Source: Alopecurus myosuroides (taxonomy: Eukaryota > Streptophyta > Magnoliopsida > Poales > Poaceae). Taken from it: a stretch of 64,000 nt of DNA. The DNA is taken from contig CM054062.1 in assembly GCA_028641055.1 (NCBI GenBank), positions 17,417,639 to 17,481,638 on the forward strand, given 5' to 3'. Positions 33,134 through 45,984 of the stretch are shown piece by piece. The stretch's first letter is position 1. Every line of letters begins with the position of its first letter. A program made the translations under genes and the position numbers. The notes below the pieces were generated by a model that did no database searches, was not told where the DNA came from, and worked only from the letters and a program-made list of their open reading frames with translations.

Positions 33134-33612
33134 TGATGGGGGGATGATAACCCGGTAGGCCAAACTCCAAGGAGTAATCCGGCCCAAAGGACGCTGTACA
33201 GGATCCGGCTAAGGATAAGGAAACTAGTGAAGGCCCCAGCTTGTAGGCCCAGTAACCCGGGTTGTGGGTTATGGTAGAGGAAAGTTAGGGTTTGCGCGCC
33301 GTGTCCGGGTAGGATCCAGGATGCGCCTTGGAGAATAAGCCAGGGGGTACGGGTGCTTTATAAACCGACCCCCAGGTCTAGTTTAGGCAGAGATCTAAGA
33401 ACCCTAGCAATATTGCTTGATATCGAGCATCCAGTGTAATCCCATAGTTGAGTTATTGTATCAAGATCGGAGACTCGGCGACTTTGATTGCCGGCTACCA
33501 GATCGAATTGCACCATGTTTTCCTCTGAGCTAAACCCTCTCCCAAACGCCTGTGTCGTCTTGCCCCAAGATCAGTTACCCCCGGTAACGTCTGCCGTGAT
33601 TATCCCACGACA
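33134..33612 (+). repeat. 3' LTR of the Tat element
   Basis: 479 bases, the same ends as the 5' LTR. It is preceded by the purine-rich TTCTGGGGACTAC (about 33121-33133), the likely polypurine tract. TATA box at 33359-33364. Confidence 0.95.
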
Positions 33613-36473
33613 GTACTCAACAAGACTTAGTTAACCTATTATATATCTGCTGGTTTCGTAAAGGGTTTTATGAAGGCTGTTTTGCGTAAAGCAATCTTTG
33701 TTTTGCAAAACGAGGAAGAACAGCATGTCTCATACAATGTTTTCAAAACAGATGAGAAACTAAACTACTGTAATCATTATCATTTCAAACCACTAACATC
33801 AATTCCCAGCATCTCACATGCTACAAGGATCACCCCTCTCGGCATCTCCAAGGAGGCACCCTTCATCTATTGCATCCATGCATTGTCAACATCTTTTACG
33901 TCACGCTCAAGTTATCTATGGCCACGTGACATTCACCAAGTCGTCCTTAACCGTGAACACGGTTTTCCGAAAGATTTATTCCCGCGGGGTGGTACACTTT
34001 ACCCACACGTACCATCCGACTCTTAACGCCACATGTACGCTCGTCCATGGAGTGCGACAGAGGTTGGTTGGCCATGACCTTTACCTTGTCGAGCCCTATC
34101 CATGAGTCAACCCAAACCGGGCCACCCCGTCAACAGGGAGTTGGCCACCTCCTGACGACACCTGTTTTGTGAGTCGGGACCAAGATCCGTGTACGTCCAT
34201 CACTTGTCCCGGTCACGCCCTAAACACCTCCAAAAGGTTTTTGACTCACACGCAGATGGAAATCCCAAACTACATGACTCACAGATAGAACCAAACAAGT
34301 TAGTTAGTCGAGCACGGTCTGTTAGGCCCCGCGTGTGGTTGCACGCTCAGTTTTGGTTTCCGCGGCGAGACCTTATTCCTAGGGTTGGCAAGTACAGGAC
34401 AAACAACCACTTCCCAAGTGGCCTCCCGTCCAAGCCTTAGTCATGTTAACCACACAATGCTCATCTCACCACGTCATCATATCATACTAGGTTATCGTAG
34501 CTCTGACTCATCAACCGGATGGAGCAGAGGTAAACAAACATGTATGACTAAGCGAAGCAGATATGAGGCTCTGGCGATGCGCACAAGCAAATCTATGGCG
34601 GCTAGGAGCAGTGGATCAGGATATTGAGGCAATGCAGTATATAGGTGAACTATATCTATTAGCATCAAATACTTTGGAATCGAATGCAAAGTACGAGAAT
34701 CAAATGTTGTTGGAAAACATATGTGAGAAGATAAGAGGTTATGCTTGCCTTGGTTATAAGAAAACCAGATAAAGATCTTCTGGAATAAGTGCTTGACTTG
34801 TCGGTTAAGGTCAAGTATTCACCATTGGAGATGTTGGCCTTCTCTTCGGAGTCACGTTCTACCGAGGGGGAACAAACACCGAAAAGAAGAATAACAATCA
34901 ACACATGGCATCGATGCAATGCGCAATATGTATGCATGAGCAAATTAATTCACTAAAATAAAGCCCTAGACAAGTTCAATGGGTTGCTAGGGTTCGTATG
35001 TTAGTTATGTAGTTTCTTTGAAATTTGCCCAAAATAGACCCCGGAGGGCAATTCGGACGATTATGAAAGTGAGTACCATTTTAAAATCTCAAATGGGCTT
35101 GAAAACACCATAACTAGATTCCATTTGTCATTTTGAGCAATTTGGCATATAACTTCTAATTTCCTAATTTTATTGAATAAAAACTTATTTTCTCTATTTT
35201 AAATGATTAAACAACATTAAATAAATGCCATTTTTCAACTTTCTCAAACATATATGAAAATGACATATTTGGGTAGATTACATTTTTATGAACATAACCA
35301 TACTTTCATTTTATTTTTCTGAGTTACATATTTAAAGATATTAATTATTCACTTTTAATTCATTTTCTGTAATTTAAATAACATTTCCTCCTAAAAGAAA
35401 AACCGGTTTATGACATCAAGCTGACGTCAGCGCCCCTCGTGACGTCACGGCTACGTCAGCCCGTGGCTGTGGATGTTCTGCCTCCGTTCAATCGGCCAAA
35501 TTCGCGCGCGATTGGCGAATCGGACTATACCACGACGGAGAGAAGATGAAGGCGAATGCTATGGTGGCGGCGCCGCCCGGAAATTTCCACCGGAGGCTCG
35601 CCGGCATGCGGCAACCACGGCGGCGGGACAGAGACCTCGGAGGGAACGAGCTACGGAGAGGGAGGGGAAGATTGGAGGGCACCGGGAGTCTCACCGGAAC
35701 TCGTGGAGTGTGATGGGGCATGCGACGAGGCGAGGAAGCGACGGAGCTCGCCGGAATCGCCCATGGAGGCGGCGGCCGGAGCTGGGAGAAGACGGCCAGA
35801 TTCACGGTCCTCCGTCCTTCCCGGCTCGCAGAACTCGGCGAGGATAAGCACGTGATCAAGGCGGAGATCCAGGAGGTCTCAAATCGTCCAGGGGCTGTCC
35901 AGAGCTCCGCATACGACACGGCGGTCGGAGACAGCTAGGGTTAGGGTTCTCTCGCGGTACTGAGAAGTAGAGAGGAAGAGAGGCGATGCAGAGGGGAGAG
36001 GACAATCAGGGCACGTCCGTGCGGCCTTATCCGAGTCGGGGAAGCAGCATGACGTGGCAAGGACGTGGTCGGCGGCTTCCATCCTTCTAGCAGTAGGAAG
36101 AAGAAAGGGAAACAAACCATTTTCTGAAAAGCCCCTAAAGTTTCTGGAAATTGCAAATTAGCCCTTTTCTATTTAAAAACTGAGAGGAAACAAGGTTTTT
36201 TAGAGCCTTTCTGCAAACAGAAAAATTTGGCAAAAAAAATATTTGGAAAGCTTATGAAATTTCCAACAAAACCATGTTTTTCTTTGGTGTAAATGAAATA
36301 TTTTCCAACACAAAATTTTGGAACCCATTTTAAGTACTTTTTGTGGGATTTTCTCAAACCAATTAAATTAACAACTTAAATTATTTCAAACATGAGTTAA
36401 ACTTTTGTTTTCATGCATGTATGATATGAACACAACACCACACACCCTAGTTTAGCAAAATTGGGATGTTACA

Positions 36474-39400
36474 AATCTACCCCCTTACAAGAATCTCGTC
36501 CCGAGATTCCCGAAGGAGAAAGAAATAAGGAACACCGGTTTTGACCGATCTTCTTGAACCTTACGGTTCTTTTCTCGAAGAGGTTGATCCGTAGCACTTG
36601 TGAAGATATCCAGCGGCTACACCTTAGGTAGGAGGGAAAACTCTTAGGGTTTGATCTTTACGAAGATCGAGTATCTCATGGATAACTCACGACAGGAATG
36701 TTCGTAAAGAACTTTTGAGTTAACATGCATGAAACACATCAAGATAATGGAGGGAATAAGAGAAGGTTTCAAGTTTGTGAACGACTGGTCTCGAAAGGAT
36801 TTAGAATATGAGCTTTGCACAAGACTTTAAATCCTTTTGGAAAAGAAAGGTTGAACCACTTGTGACATAGAGGTTTCTTCAAACAGAATACCAAAATGGG
36901 AAGAATGGTCTTGAATATCACAATGTAATATCCATAGACGAGGGAGAACACGAGAAAACACTGTAATCGTGCGTCGGAGAAAATTTGATACGAGATCATT
37001 TTCACTCTTCGGAGTGGACACGGAAGATAACGGAACTTCCATTCCGTCGTATTTTGTGTAAAACCTTGTCAAGAATCGGGATGTTACTTCACTATAGAAG
37101 ATGAGTAACAAAGATGAGGTGGAACACCGTAATTAAGGAAGAACTCTTGTTCACACCATAGGGATAGTTAACCAACGAGGGATTGAAACACCGAAAGGAA
37201 TAAGGAATCTCTTTCCTATTGTGGTTTTGACGTAGAAACACGTTTACCACATGGTTAAGATCCCATGGATGAAGTGACTCACAAATTCACACAATGTGTG
37301 AGATGAACAGAACTTCAAGTACCAACAACTTGAAAAGGAAACTGATCGATGGGGGTTACAAAACACCACGAGATGTTCTCCTGATGCACTAGTTTCCACT
37401 GAAAGAAAGGTTTTGAGGATTGACATAGGGACATTTGACAATACAACTTCCAAGTTCTCCTGATGTTCCAGATACCGACAGCAGGCTCATGACAAGCCTT
37501 CTATAGGTCATCAAGTGAAAGTGAAACTTTGGTTTGGAAGGACGGTGAGGGAAAACTTGTTAGGATGAGCCACACAAGAATTCTCACGGAGAGTGGTTGT
37601 TCTTACAGATTCAAAGAGATATGACATTAGACCTTCCGGCTAAGTGTGTCAACCAGAACATCAACCATGCCGGATTCTGGAAAGACCTGATTCAATACCC
37701 TTGAGGAAAACACCAACCATCGTTGCTGCTTGAGATTCAACTCTGGTTAGTGGAAGGATGATTCAGACTCAGCATCTTTGATCAAGGAGGTTGCACCGGT
37801 TATCAAGGGGATACATTTACTGGATTCTCAAGATACGGACTACAATGTCGCACTCAAGAGGATGAGTGAGATTGCAGAATTCATGTATTAGCAACTTGTG
37901 AAAGATGGTTGCACTTACATGGTTTACTTGCAATGGAACACATCGGAGTCCTTGTTAGAAGGAGGTTACAGAGATAACGAAGTTTTTGGACTTCTCTTTT
38001 ACGAACAATCAGTTAGTGGCTTGTTGTGGATGCAAACTTCTTCAACTAAATGGAGGTAACAACCTACCATCTCAAGAGTAGTCCACACATGCATGACTGA
38101 CTTGGGATTATTCCCGAAGGAACAAGAAAACTCTACTCGAATCCACGGCGACAACTTTCACCAAAAGCACATGGACCGGGGTAAGTTACTTCGAACATCC
38201 AGAACACAACTTCATGATGACACAAAGATGGTTCTCGAAAGTTTCCAACATTAGTGCCAATTGTTCAAAATGAGCTTCTTGCAACTTGGGGAAAATTGGG
38301 ATGTTATCAATGGGCTCGACAACACACTTATCAAAACACTCCAAGGGGAGGGATTCATATGATATATGAACAAGGCAGAATATTGGCCAGACTAAAGGAC
38401 ATGAAGGTGTACCCGGCAAAACACCACGAGTAAAACACCATCGAGATAGTCCTTGGATCTGGACTTGATCTGACGATAGCCCAAATCAAATCAAGGGTAG
38501 AATGATAGCATGTCCACAGCGGAGATACTATCCTGCTTCAACACGAGGAAAACTAGATATCCCTTATCAAAGGATCAAGTTAGGCGGAGCTCTTGTCTTT
38601 CAACTCTCCAAGTTATTGTTTTAAGCTCATCCAACTAGTCCAGGATATCCAGCGAAGTTTGTACCCCTTGTTTAGACATCACGGTCGGGTAACAACCTGG
38701 TGATACTTATAGAAAGACTACCAGAATATCACAACCTACCGGTATGTCTCAGAGTTTGGAAGGAATCTTGCCTTTCAAGACAACTGAGATGATCTTGAGA
38801 GCTTCAGCATGAACCTAACTCTTTGACCAGGAATTGTTCACCGGGATGAACGGATTCTGGTAACACAGTCAACTTTAAGTAAAGACTGGTTGACCAATAG
38901 TGCTAAGAAGGATACAGATGTTTCTTAGATTTTTCAAAGCGAAAAGAATTTCTAGGAATATCTAATACACACATCAATGCATAGACCCAACATTCTTGAG
39001 CATTCAAGCTTGTAGGAGAGGTGGGTAAAGATGTGTAAGAGCATCACTTCATCAACGAGGACATGAAACTCAGCGCGACCTCTTGATATGTAAGAGTGTG
39101 ATACTCAAAGGTAGAACAGAACAGAAGCTAATGAAACTTCTTTAATCTGCGGATTACAAAACTTTGACCTGGTTCTAGAGATGAACGAGGTTCTGGAGTT
39201 TGTTTCTCCTCACATTCCAAAGTGGAACATTCTGGCAGAAAACAAGAGGAATGCATTGGAAGACTCCAACACACACATGCAACTTGTATTCCAAATAGTA
39301 GATGAGGTTTGGAAGCAAGCAAAGAATAGGAACGTGCTCTTGGAAAATCCTGAGATCACGTTGGATGCACAAGGTCATACTCATTTGTAGAACCCATGCT

Positions 39401-40223
39401 AAGACGAGAGGTATAGCAGAGTCAAGAACGAAGATGTGGAATTCATAATGACCACTCTTGTCGTGATCCTTTTGATTCCTAGAGAAAACCTATGGCTATT
39501 GGAGCTGAGATTACCTAGCCATCCCGAGGTAGAACAGATTTTTCAGGATCCAAAGAAACAGAACTTGGGTTAAAGGTCAGCATCTTGTACTGATAGGTGA
39601 GCATAAGACAGTTAAGAAACCACACGATCCAATCCACTGCAATTCAGCACATTCCGGGACCTTCGGTTCAAGTCCAAGGTTAAAAACCCAGAGGAGTAGA
39701 TACTATCTTAGCGCCATGAAGGACACTACGAATAGCAATCACGAAGTATATTTCAAAAGAAAACATAACTCCGGAGGAACTTGAGCAGGGGATAACGGAT
39801 ACATTCGAGATGAAAAGGAAATCTCGAGGTTCAGGATTTTGAGACTTTAGAACAGGAGTATGTGGTACCCACACAACTTTGAGAGATTGTGATGGAAAGG
39901 AAATCTCCCAGTTATGAGATAACGGAACATGAAACACACACGACTCTAGAAACTTTAACACCAGGTCAACTTGGGTAAAAGAACGTCATTGCCAAAGAAG
40001 GCACCTAGGTTTTGAATGAATAGAAGAGATAGCAAAACCTTTTCAAAACAAAACAGATAAGGTGACCCAGAGTTAGAGCGATACTAGATAAGGAGTAAAA
40101 AGAATCCTAAGAAGGTTTTTCACAATCATTTGTGGTTTCAAAGTAGTTTTCACAAACACTAGACTCAACATCGACCAAGCAGTAAGGTTTTCCTACAGGC
40201 AGTCCTGCTCTGATACCATGACC
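36474..40223 (-). other. Interior of the Del/Tekay-like element; no genes seen
   Basis: About 3.75 kb between the LTRs. It begins (plus strand) with AATCTACCCCCTTACAAG, the complement of a polypurine tract, and ends with the primer site. Short frames exist on both strands (for example 36827-37111 and 39680-39961), but none shows gag, protease, RT, RNase H or integrase motifs. Text-like recurrences such as AACACCG and GGAAGGA fit decayed or LARD-like non-coding interior. I could not decide between decay and an element that never coded. Confidence 0.6.
40207..40218 (-). other. Primer-binding site of the Del/Tekay-like element
   Basis: GCTCTGATACCA on the plus strand is TGGTATCAGAGC on the minus strand, complementary to initiator methionine tRNA. 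It sits five bases inside the 5' LTR and fixes the element's orientation as minus. Confidence 0.88.
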
Positions 40224-43053
40224 TGTCGCGACCCCGGACCCAGAGATATACATACTGTTATGTGCTCCTAGCCATGGACTCACAAGGGCTTCAGGGTTAC
40301 CAGCCTCGACCGCAACAAACAACGGCAGGCAGACCGGATTCATCGGCACGTAGTCCGGATCCCCGGTCTACTACTCCTTGTATCCATGCTAGTCATAACC
40401 AATCATGCATACCCAAGTGTCCACGAGTCGGATGAAACTGAAGGAACGGGACCAAAGCTATACAGAGCTGCTATGTGTCCAGAAAGTGCAACAACAATCG
40501 AGGGTTACTGGGGTTACCTCGCCCCAGGCCGAATCACATCGGCAGGCGGGCTCGGACATGGATCATCGGCTCCACAACCCCTCGACTGCGACAACTATGC
40601 AGGCATAGCCAAAACTGTATAACAATGAGCTCGAAACCAACAACCGATCAAAGCAACACTCTAGACATGGAAGTTGTATTAAACAGGTGTTACTAGAGTA
40701 TAGCTTACAAACAGAGGTCACGTGACCCAACATTACATCAGACAACGGAAGGAAAATTATGTTGCTAATCAACAAGAACCAAAAAGGCCTAAGAGGCCGC
40801 AACATAAGGCGACGTCCCAGCCCATAGATTCTAGGCTGCTACCTGGGAACCCCAAACTACTCGTCGATATCCACGTTGAATCACCACCGATTTGAGTGAG
40901 ATCTTCACCTGAACCAAATTTAAGCAAACCTGAGTACGGGAGGTACTCAACAAGACTTAGTTAACCTATTATATATCTGCTGGTTTCGTAAAGGGTTTTA
41001 TGAAGGTTGTTTTGCGTAAAGCAATCTTTGTTTTGCAAAATGAGGAAGAACAACACGTCTCATAGAATGTTTTCAAAACAGATGAGAAACTAAACTACTG
41101 TAATCATTATCATTTCAAACCACCAACATCAATTCCCAGCATCTCACATGCTACAAGGATCACCCCTCTCGGCATCTCCGAGGAGGCACCCTTCATCTAT
41201 TGCATCCATGCATTGTCAACATCTTTTACGTCACGTTCAAGTTATCTATGGCCAACTGACATTCACCAAGTCGTCCTTAACCGTGGACACGGCTTTCCGA
41301 AAGATATATCCCTGCGGGGTGGTACACTTTACCCACACGTACCATCCGACTCTTAACGCCACATGTACGCTCGTCCATGGAGCGCGGCAGAGGGTGGTTG
41401 GCCACGACCTTTACCTTGTCGAGCCCTATCCATGAGTCAACCCAAACAGGGCCACCCCATCAACAGGGAGTTGGCCACCTCCTGACAGCACCTGTTCTGT
41501 GAGTCGGGATCAAGATCCGTGTACGTCCATCACTTGTCCCGATCATGCCCTAAACACCTCCAAAACGTTTTTGACTCACACGCAGATGGAAATCCCAAAC
41601 TACGTGACTCACGGATAGAACCAAACAAGTTAGTTAGTCGAGCGCGGTCTGTTAGGCGCCGCGTGTGGTTGCACGCCCAGTCTTGGTTTCCGCGGCGAGA
41701 CCTTACTCCTAGGGTTGGCAAGTACAGGACAAACAACCACTTCCCAAGTGGCCTCCCGTCCAAGCCTTAGTCATGTTAACCACACAATGCTCATCTCACC
41801 ACGTCATCATATCATACTAGGTTATCGTAGCTCTGACTCATCAACCGGATGGAGCAGAGGTAAACAAACATGTATGACTAAGTGAAGCAGATATGAGGCT
41901 CTGGCGATGCGCACAAGCAAATCTATGGCGGCTAGGAGCAGTGGATCAGAATATCGAGGCAATGCAGTATATAGGTGAACTATATCTATTAGCATCAAAT
42001 ACTTTGGAATCGAATGCAAAGTACGAGAATCAAATATTGTTGGAAAACATATATGAGCAGATAAGAGGTTATGCTTGCCTTGGTTATAAGAAACCAGATA
42101 AAGATCTTCTGGAATAAGTGCTTGACTTGTCGATTAAGATCAAGTATTCACCATTGGAGATGTTGGCCTTCTCTTCGGAGTCACGTTCTACCGAGGGGGA
42201 ACAAACACCGAAAAGAAGAATAACAATCAACACATGGCATCGATGCAATGCGCAATATGTATGCATGAGCAAATTAATGCACTAAAATAAAGCCCTAGAC
42301 AGATTCAATGGGTTGCTAGGGTTCGTATGTTAGTTATGTAGTTTCTTTGAAATTTGCCCGAAATAGACCCCGGAGGGCAATTTGGACGATTATGAAAGTG
42401 AGTACCATTTTAAAAGCTCAAATGAGTTTGAAAACACCATAACTAGATTCCATTTGTCATTTTGAGCAATTTGGTATATAACTTTTAATTTCCTAATTTT
42501 ATTGAATAAAAACTTCTAAAATATGTTCCGTCTAATAGGGCATTGGCAGAGGAAATATGGTGCACGTGTCAATGCTGATATGAAGACCGAGAACCGGAGA
42601 GGAGTTCGCGTATGTCGTCGTTGGCGGGAATGATGGCATGGGCAGGTTGACGTCAACGCTAGAACAACGATGGTGGAGGCACAAGCATAGAGTCGAGTCA
42701 GTGGCACGAACCCAATGAGGCGGTGGATTATCGCATTCCTAGTTGAGTTTTCTCCTTTGGAAAAAAAAAGTTATGTCGAGAAAGTTCTGGAAATATTTTC
42801 TAACGATATACCACTGACCCAACAACCCTATAAAATATTTCACTATTTTATGTTGAACTTTAAAGCTCCAAATAAAGGAAATACATGGTAGTATATTGAC
42901 TTGAACAGATAAAATATAAAAATAAAAAGAGAAAGAGATAGAGCCTTACCTGGCCCAAGTCCCTCTCTCTCCTTCATGCAGCCCAGCAGCCCGCCATCTA
43001 GCTATTTTCTCCTTTCTCCTTCCTGGAAGCAGAATATGCCTCGTCGTGAAGGG

Positions 43054-44151
43054 TGCTGAAATTCGAATGGGCTAGCAGGCCCATTAGGCAATTTCCATTT
43101 AATCCCTAAGGCCCATGCTGCCATAGCAAATGGTGGGACTTTAGTCCCACATTGCTAGTTGGGAGAGTTTTGCACCAGTTTATAAGGTGAACTCTCTCCC
43201 TACTAGTGTGAGTTGGTATGAAGAGAGAGGAGTAGTGGAGGTGTTCCACACGCGCGCTCCTCCTCCTCCGCCGCCTGCCTCGCCACGCCTCGCCTCGTCA
43301 CGACGCGCCGCGCCGCGCCGCGGGTTGCGGGAATGAGCCGAGCCGATGCCTTTATTTTGGCAGTTGGAAACGGAGAGTCAACAGACACGCCAATAATTGC
43401 GTCACATTTATTTTGGTAACAGCCGCGCGCAGTAAAACGCCGCATTGATCACGTGGTAACCGCGCGCAGTAAAACGGCGCATTGAGTACGTGGTAACGGC
43501 TGTAGTAAACGCCAAATGAATTCGTGAGCTGACCGTTCTCCTACCCGGCCGTGCCTATATATTGAGGGCGCAGGGGCGGACACAGACACACAACTCATAC
43601 CCTCTTTGCGCCCTGTCGTTCCACCTCCTGTTGCTGCCGCCGGTGATCCCATCCCGTCTACCGCGTACACGGCCGACGGGAGAGCAGGCCTCCGAAACCC
43701 CGCCTCTCCAGATCCTGTACGGGAGAGGGGCGATTAGGTTTTTGGGGAGCGTCTCCTACGCGACTGCTCGCTGCTGCTGTACGTCTACTTCGTCTACTAC
43801 CGCATCGCCCTCGTCATCAACATGGCAACCGAAGCCGAACGAGCTGCTGCTGCCGCAACTGCTGCCACCGACGCTGCTGTGGCCGCTGCTGCTGCTGAGG
43901 CCGCCAACGCTGCTGCCGCCGCCGCCGCGGCTGCCGCCACTGCTACGTCTACTGCCAACTGGCCGGTGTCAGGGTATAATACGTTTATCCCTGCTCTTGT
44001 TATTTCCATGTGTGCGATACTAGTAGTTTGCGCAGATGTGTCTACTGTCAATCTAGTATGCACGAACATGGTTAAGTATCAGTATGTTTACGTCATGTTC
44101 ATGATTTATACTTAGATTAATTTAATCTGTAAATTGCCTAAATTTCTAACA
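43054..44151 (+). repeat. 5' LTR of the Copia element, containing the presumed gag start codon
   Basis: From TGCTGAAATTCGAATGG to GCCTAAATTTCTAACA. It contains a TATA box at 43556-43562, a GC-rich leader and, at 43822, an ATG opening an Ala-rich frame. Confidence 0.93.
43556..43562 (+). promoter_or_regulatory. TATA box of the Copia 5' LTR
   Basis: GTGCCTATATATTGAGG places a TATA box about 265 bases upstream of the LTR-borne ATG. The same motif lies at 49187-49193 in the 3' LTR. Confidence 0.75.
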
Positions 44152-45984
44152 ATCCAAAAACCTAATCTGTGTAGGCAAATTTCGATTCATGGTTTTGCTA
44201 CTGCACTGAAACCGGACCCGTTTACGGGGACGTACTTTAAGCGTTGGCAGACCAAAACATTCTTATGGCGCACGGCTATGAACGTGTTCTGGGTCGTCGG
44301 TGTCACTCCCACGGAAACGATTACTCCTGATCAGGAGAAGGCGTTTAGGGATGCCACCGTCGTCTTTGTTGGATGCGTTCTAAGCGTGATCGGAGAAAAG
44401 TTTGTTGACGCATATTTACATGTGCGGGTTGCCAAGGACTTGTGGGAGGCGCTCGAATCCAAATTCGGCGCAACCGATGCTGGCAGCGAGATGTACAGTA
44501 TAGAGCAGTTCCATGACTACAGAATGGTCGAAAACCGTTCTGTTTTGGAGCAGACTCATGAGATACAGTGCATCGCTAAGGAGCTTGAAATTCTCAAGTG
44601 CGTGTTACCGGGCAAGTATGTCGCGGGATGCATAATCGCCAAGCTGCCTAATTCCTGGAGGAGCTTTGCCACCACTCTCAAACATCAGAGGCGTGAATTC
44701 TCAGTAGAGGATGTCATCGGCCATCTGAGTGTTGAGCAGAATTCGAGGGCAAATGACTCGCATGGAAAAGGGAATGAAGGGACTTCTGCGGCCAATATGG
44801 TACAGAAGAACTACAACTCCCACAAGAACAAGGCGAGGACTGGTGTCCAGCAGAATACCGACTTCAAGAAGAAGGCTAAGAAGACCTTCAAGAAGGATAA
44901 GAAGAAAGATGGCTGCTTCACTTGTGGTTCACTGGAACACTGGGCTGGGAAGTGCCCAAAGAAGTATGTGAAGCCAGGACAGGATTCCAAGGCTGTCAAC
45001 ATGATCGTGAGCAACAATGAGAATGGGGCATCTGGGTATGGTAATTTGTTTACTGTATTCTCAGTTTGTCAGTCTACTGATTGGTGGATTGACACAGGTG
45101 CAAACATTCATGTGTGTGCTGACATCTCATTGTTTTCTTCTTATCAGGTCACAAGGAACGGGTCCGTATTGATGGGGAACGGCGCAAGTGCTTCTGTACT
45201 TGGTGTTCGCACGGTCGATCTGAAGTTTACTTCGGGAAGGATCGTGCAGCTCAAGAACGTGCAGCATGTCCACGCCATCAAGAAGAATCTCGTTAGTGGC
45301 TCCCTTCTATGTAGAGAAGGATTTAAGTTGGTTTTCGAGTCCAATAAAGTAGTTGTAACGAAATATGGACTGTTTGTTGGAAAAGGGTATGAGTGCGGAG
45401 GTCTGTTCCGCTTTTCCCTCGCTGATTTCTGTAATAAAGTCGTGAACAATATTCATTCGAGTGTTAATGAAACAGAAGTTTGGCATTCACATCTTTGTCA
45501 CGTTGGTTTCAGTTGCATGACGCGGTTAGCAAAACTAAATTTAATTCCAAGTTTCACTTTAGCCAAAGGTTCTAAGTGCCATTCGTGTGTACAAGCAAAG
45601 CAACCTCGCAAGCCCCACAAGGCTGCGGAGGAGAGACATTTGGCGCCATTAGAACTCATACATTCTGATCTCTGTGAGATGAATGGTGTGTTGACTAAAG
45701 GTGGAAAGAGATACTTCATGACGTTAATAGATGATTCCACTAGGTTTTGCTATGTATATCTGTTAAACACTAAAGATGAGGCTTACACTACTTTAAAATC
45801 TATAAGGCAGAAGTTGAGAATCAACTTGAAAAGAAAATTAAACGAATCCGGTCAGATCGTGGTGGAGAGTATTTCTCTAATGAGTTTGACTCTTTCTGTG
45901 CGGAACATGGCATTATTCACGAGAGGACGCCTCCCTATTCACCTCAGTCAAATGGGGTTGCCGAAAGGAAAAACCGTACTCTAA
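43822..45984 (+). pseudogene. Copia gag, protease and integrase N-terminal part; LTR-borne first exon, frameshift near the end
   Basis: Exon 1 (43822-43973) lies in the LTR and encodes an Ala-rich leader (MATEAERAAAAATAATDAA to NWPVSG). A GTATAA donor and a TGTGTAG acceptor would remove 43974-44174, which spans the LTR boundary, and the frame then continues at 44175. The main exon has the Copia gag region (TGTYFKRWQTKTFLWRTAMN, DLWEALESKFGATD), a CCHC zinc knuckle (CFTCGSLEHWAGKC), the protease site WWIDTGANIHVCAD, the pre-integrase WHSHLCHVGFSCM with CHSCVQAKQ, and the integrase start LIHSDLCEMNG, ending at IDDSTRFCYVYLL. A single missing T near 45783-45784 throws the frame; residues after about 45790 in this frame are not real. 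Confidence 0.85.

Larger units (their letters stand above)
23636..33612 (+). mobile_element. Tat-lineage Gypsy retrotransposon, young and coding-defective
   Basis: A 9977-base element with a perfect GTACT duplication (23631-23635, 33613-33617). Both LTRs are 479 bases (23636-24114, 33134-33612) and differ at only two positions that I could find. Primer site 24117-24134. Order: gag (with an in-frame stop), frame-shifted protease, a tiny RT start, non-coding sequence, and an antisense gene. Extra antisense ORFs are typical of the Tat branch in grasses. RT, RNase H and integrase are missing, so recent movement must have used proteins from another copy (inference). Confidence 0.93.
22912..36473 (-). 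repeat. 3' LTR (left copy) of the Del/Tekay-like element, split by the Tat element
   Basis: Pieces are 22912-23635 and 33618-36473, together about 3580 bases. Comparison of the first 724 bases with 40224 onward shows about 21 substitutions by eye (near 3%). It contains a GC-rich portion (35440-36090) whose open frames on both strands (for example 35473-35847) also occur in the other LTR at 56239-56613 and are probably not genes. Confidence 0.85.

Noticed and set aside
35473..35938. Arg/Gly-rich frames repeated at 56239-56621
   Set aside because: GC-rich LTR leader sequence present in both LTR copies; several overlapping frames are open, which points to base composition rather than coding.
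40386..40805. Frames similar to those at 23074-23515
   Set aside because: These are the two copies of the Del/Tekay-like LTR, so similarity reflects the repeat and not conserved protein.
43449..43670. 73-residue minus-strand frame repeated identically at 49080-49301
   Set aside because: Duplicated only because it lies in both LTRs; no domain and wrong strand relative to the LTR promoter.
43797..44069. Ala-rich minus-strand frame in the Copia LTR (and its copy at 49428)
   Set aside because: It is the antisense of GCN-rich codons of the LTR-borne gag leader; GC triplet repeats give Ala on both strands.
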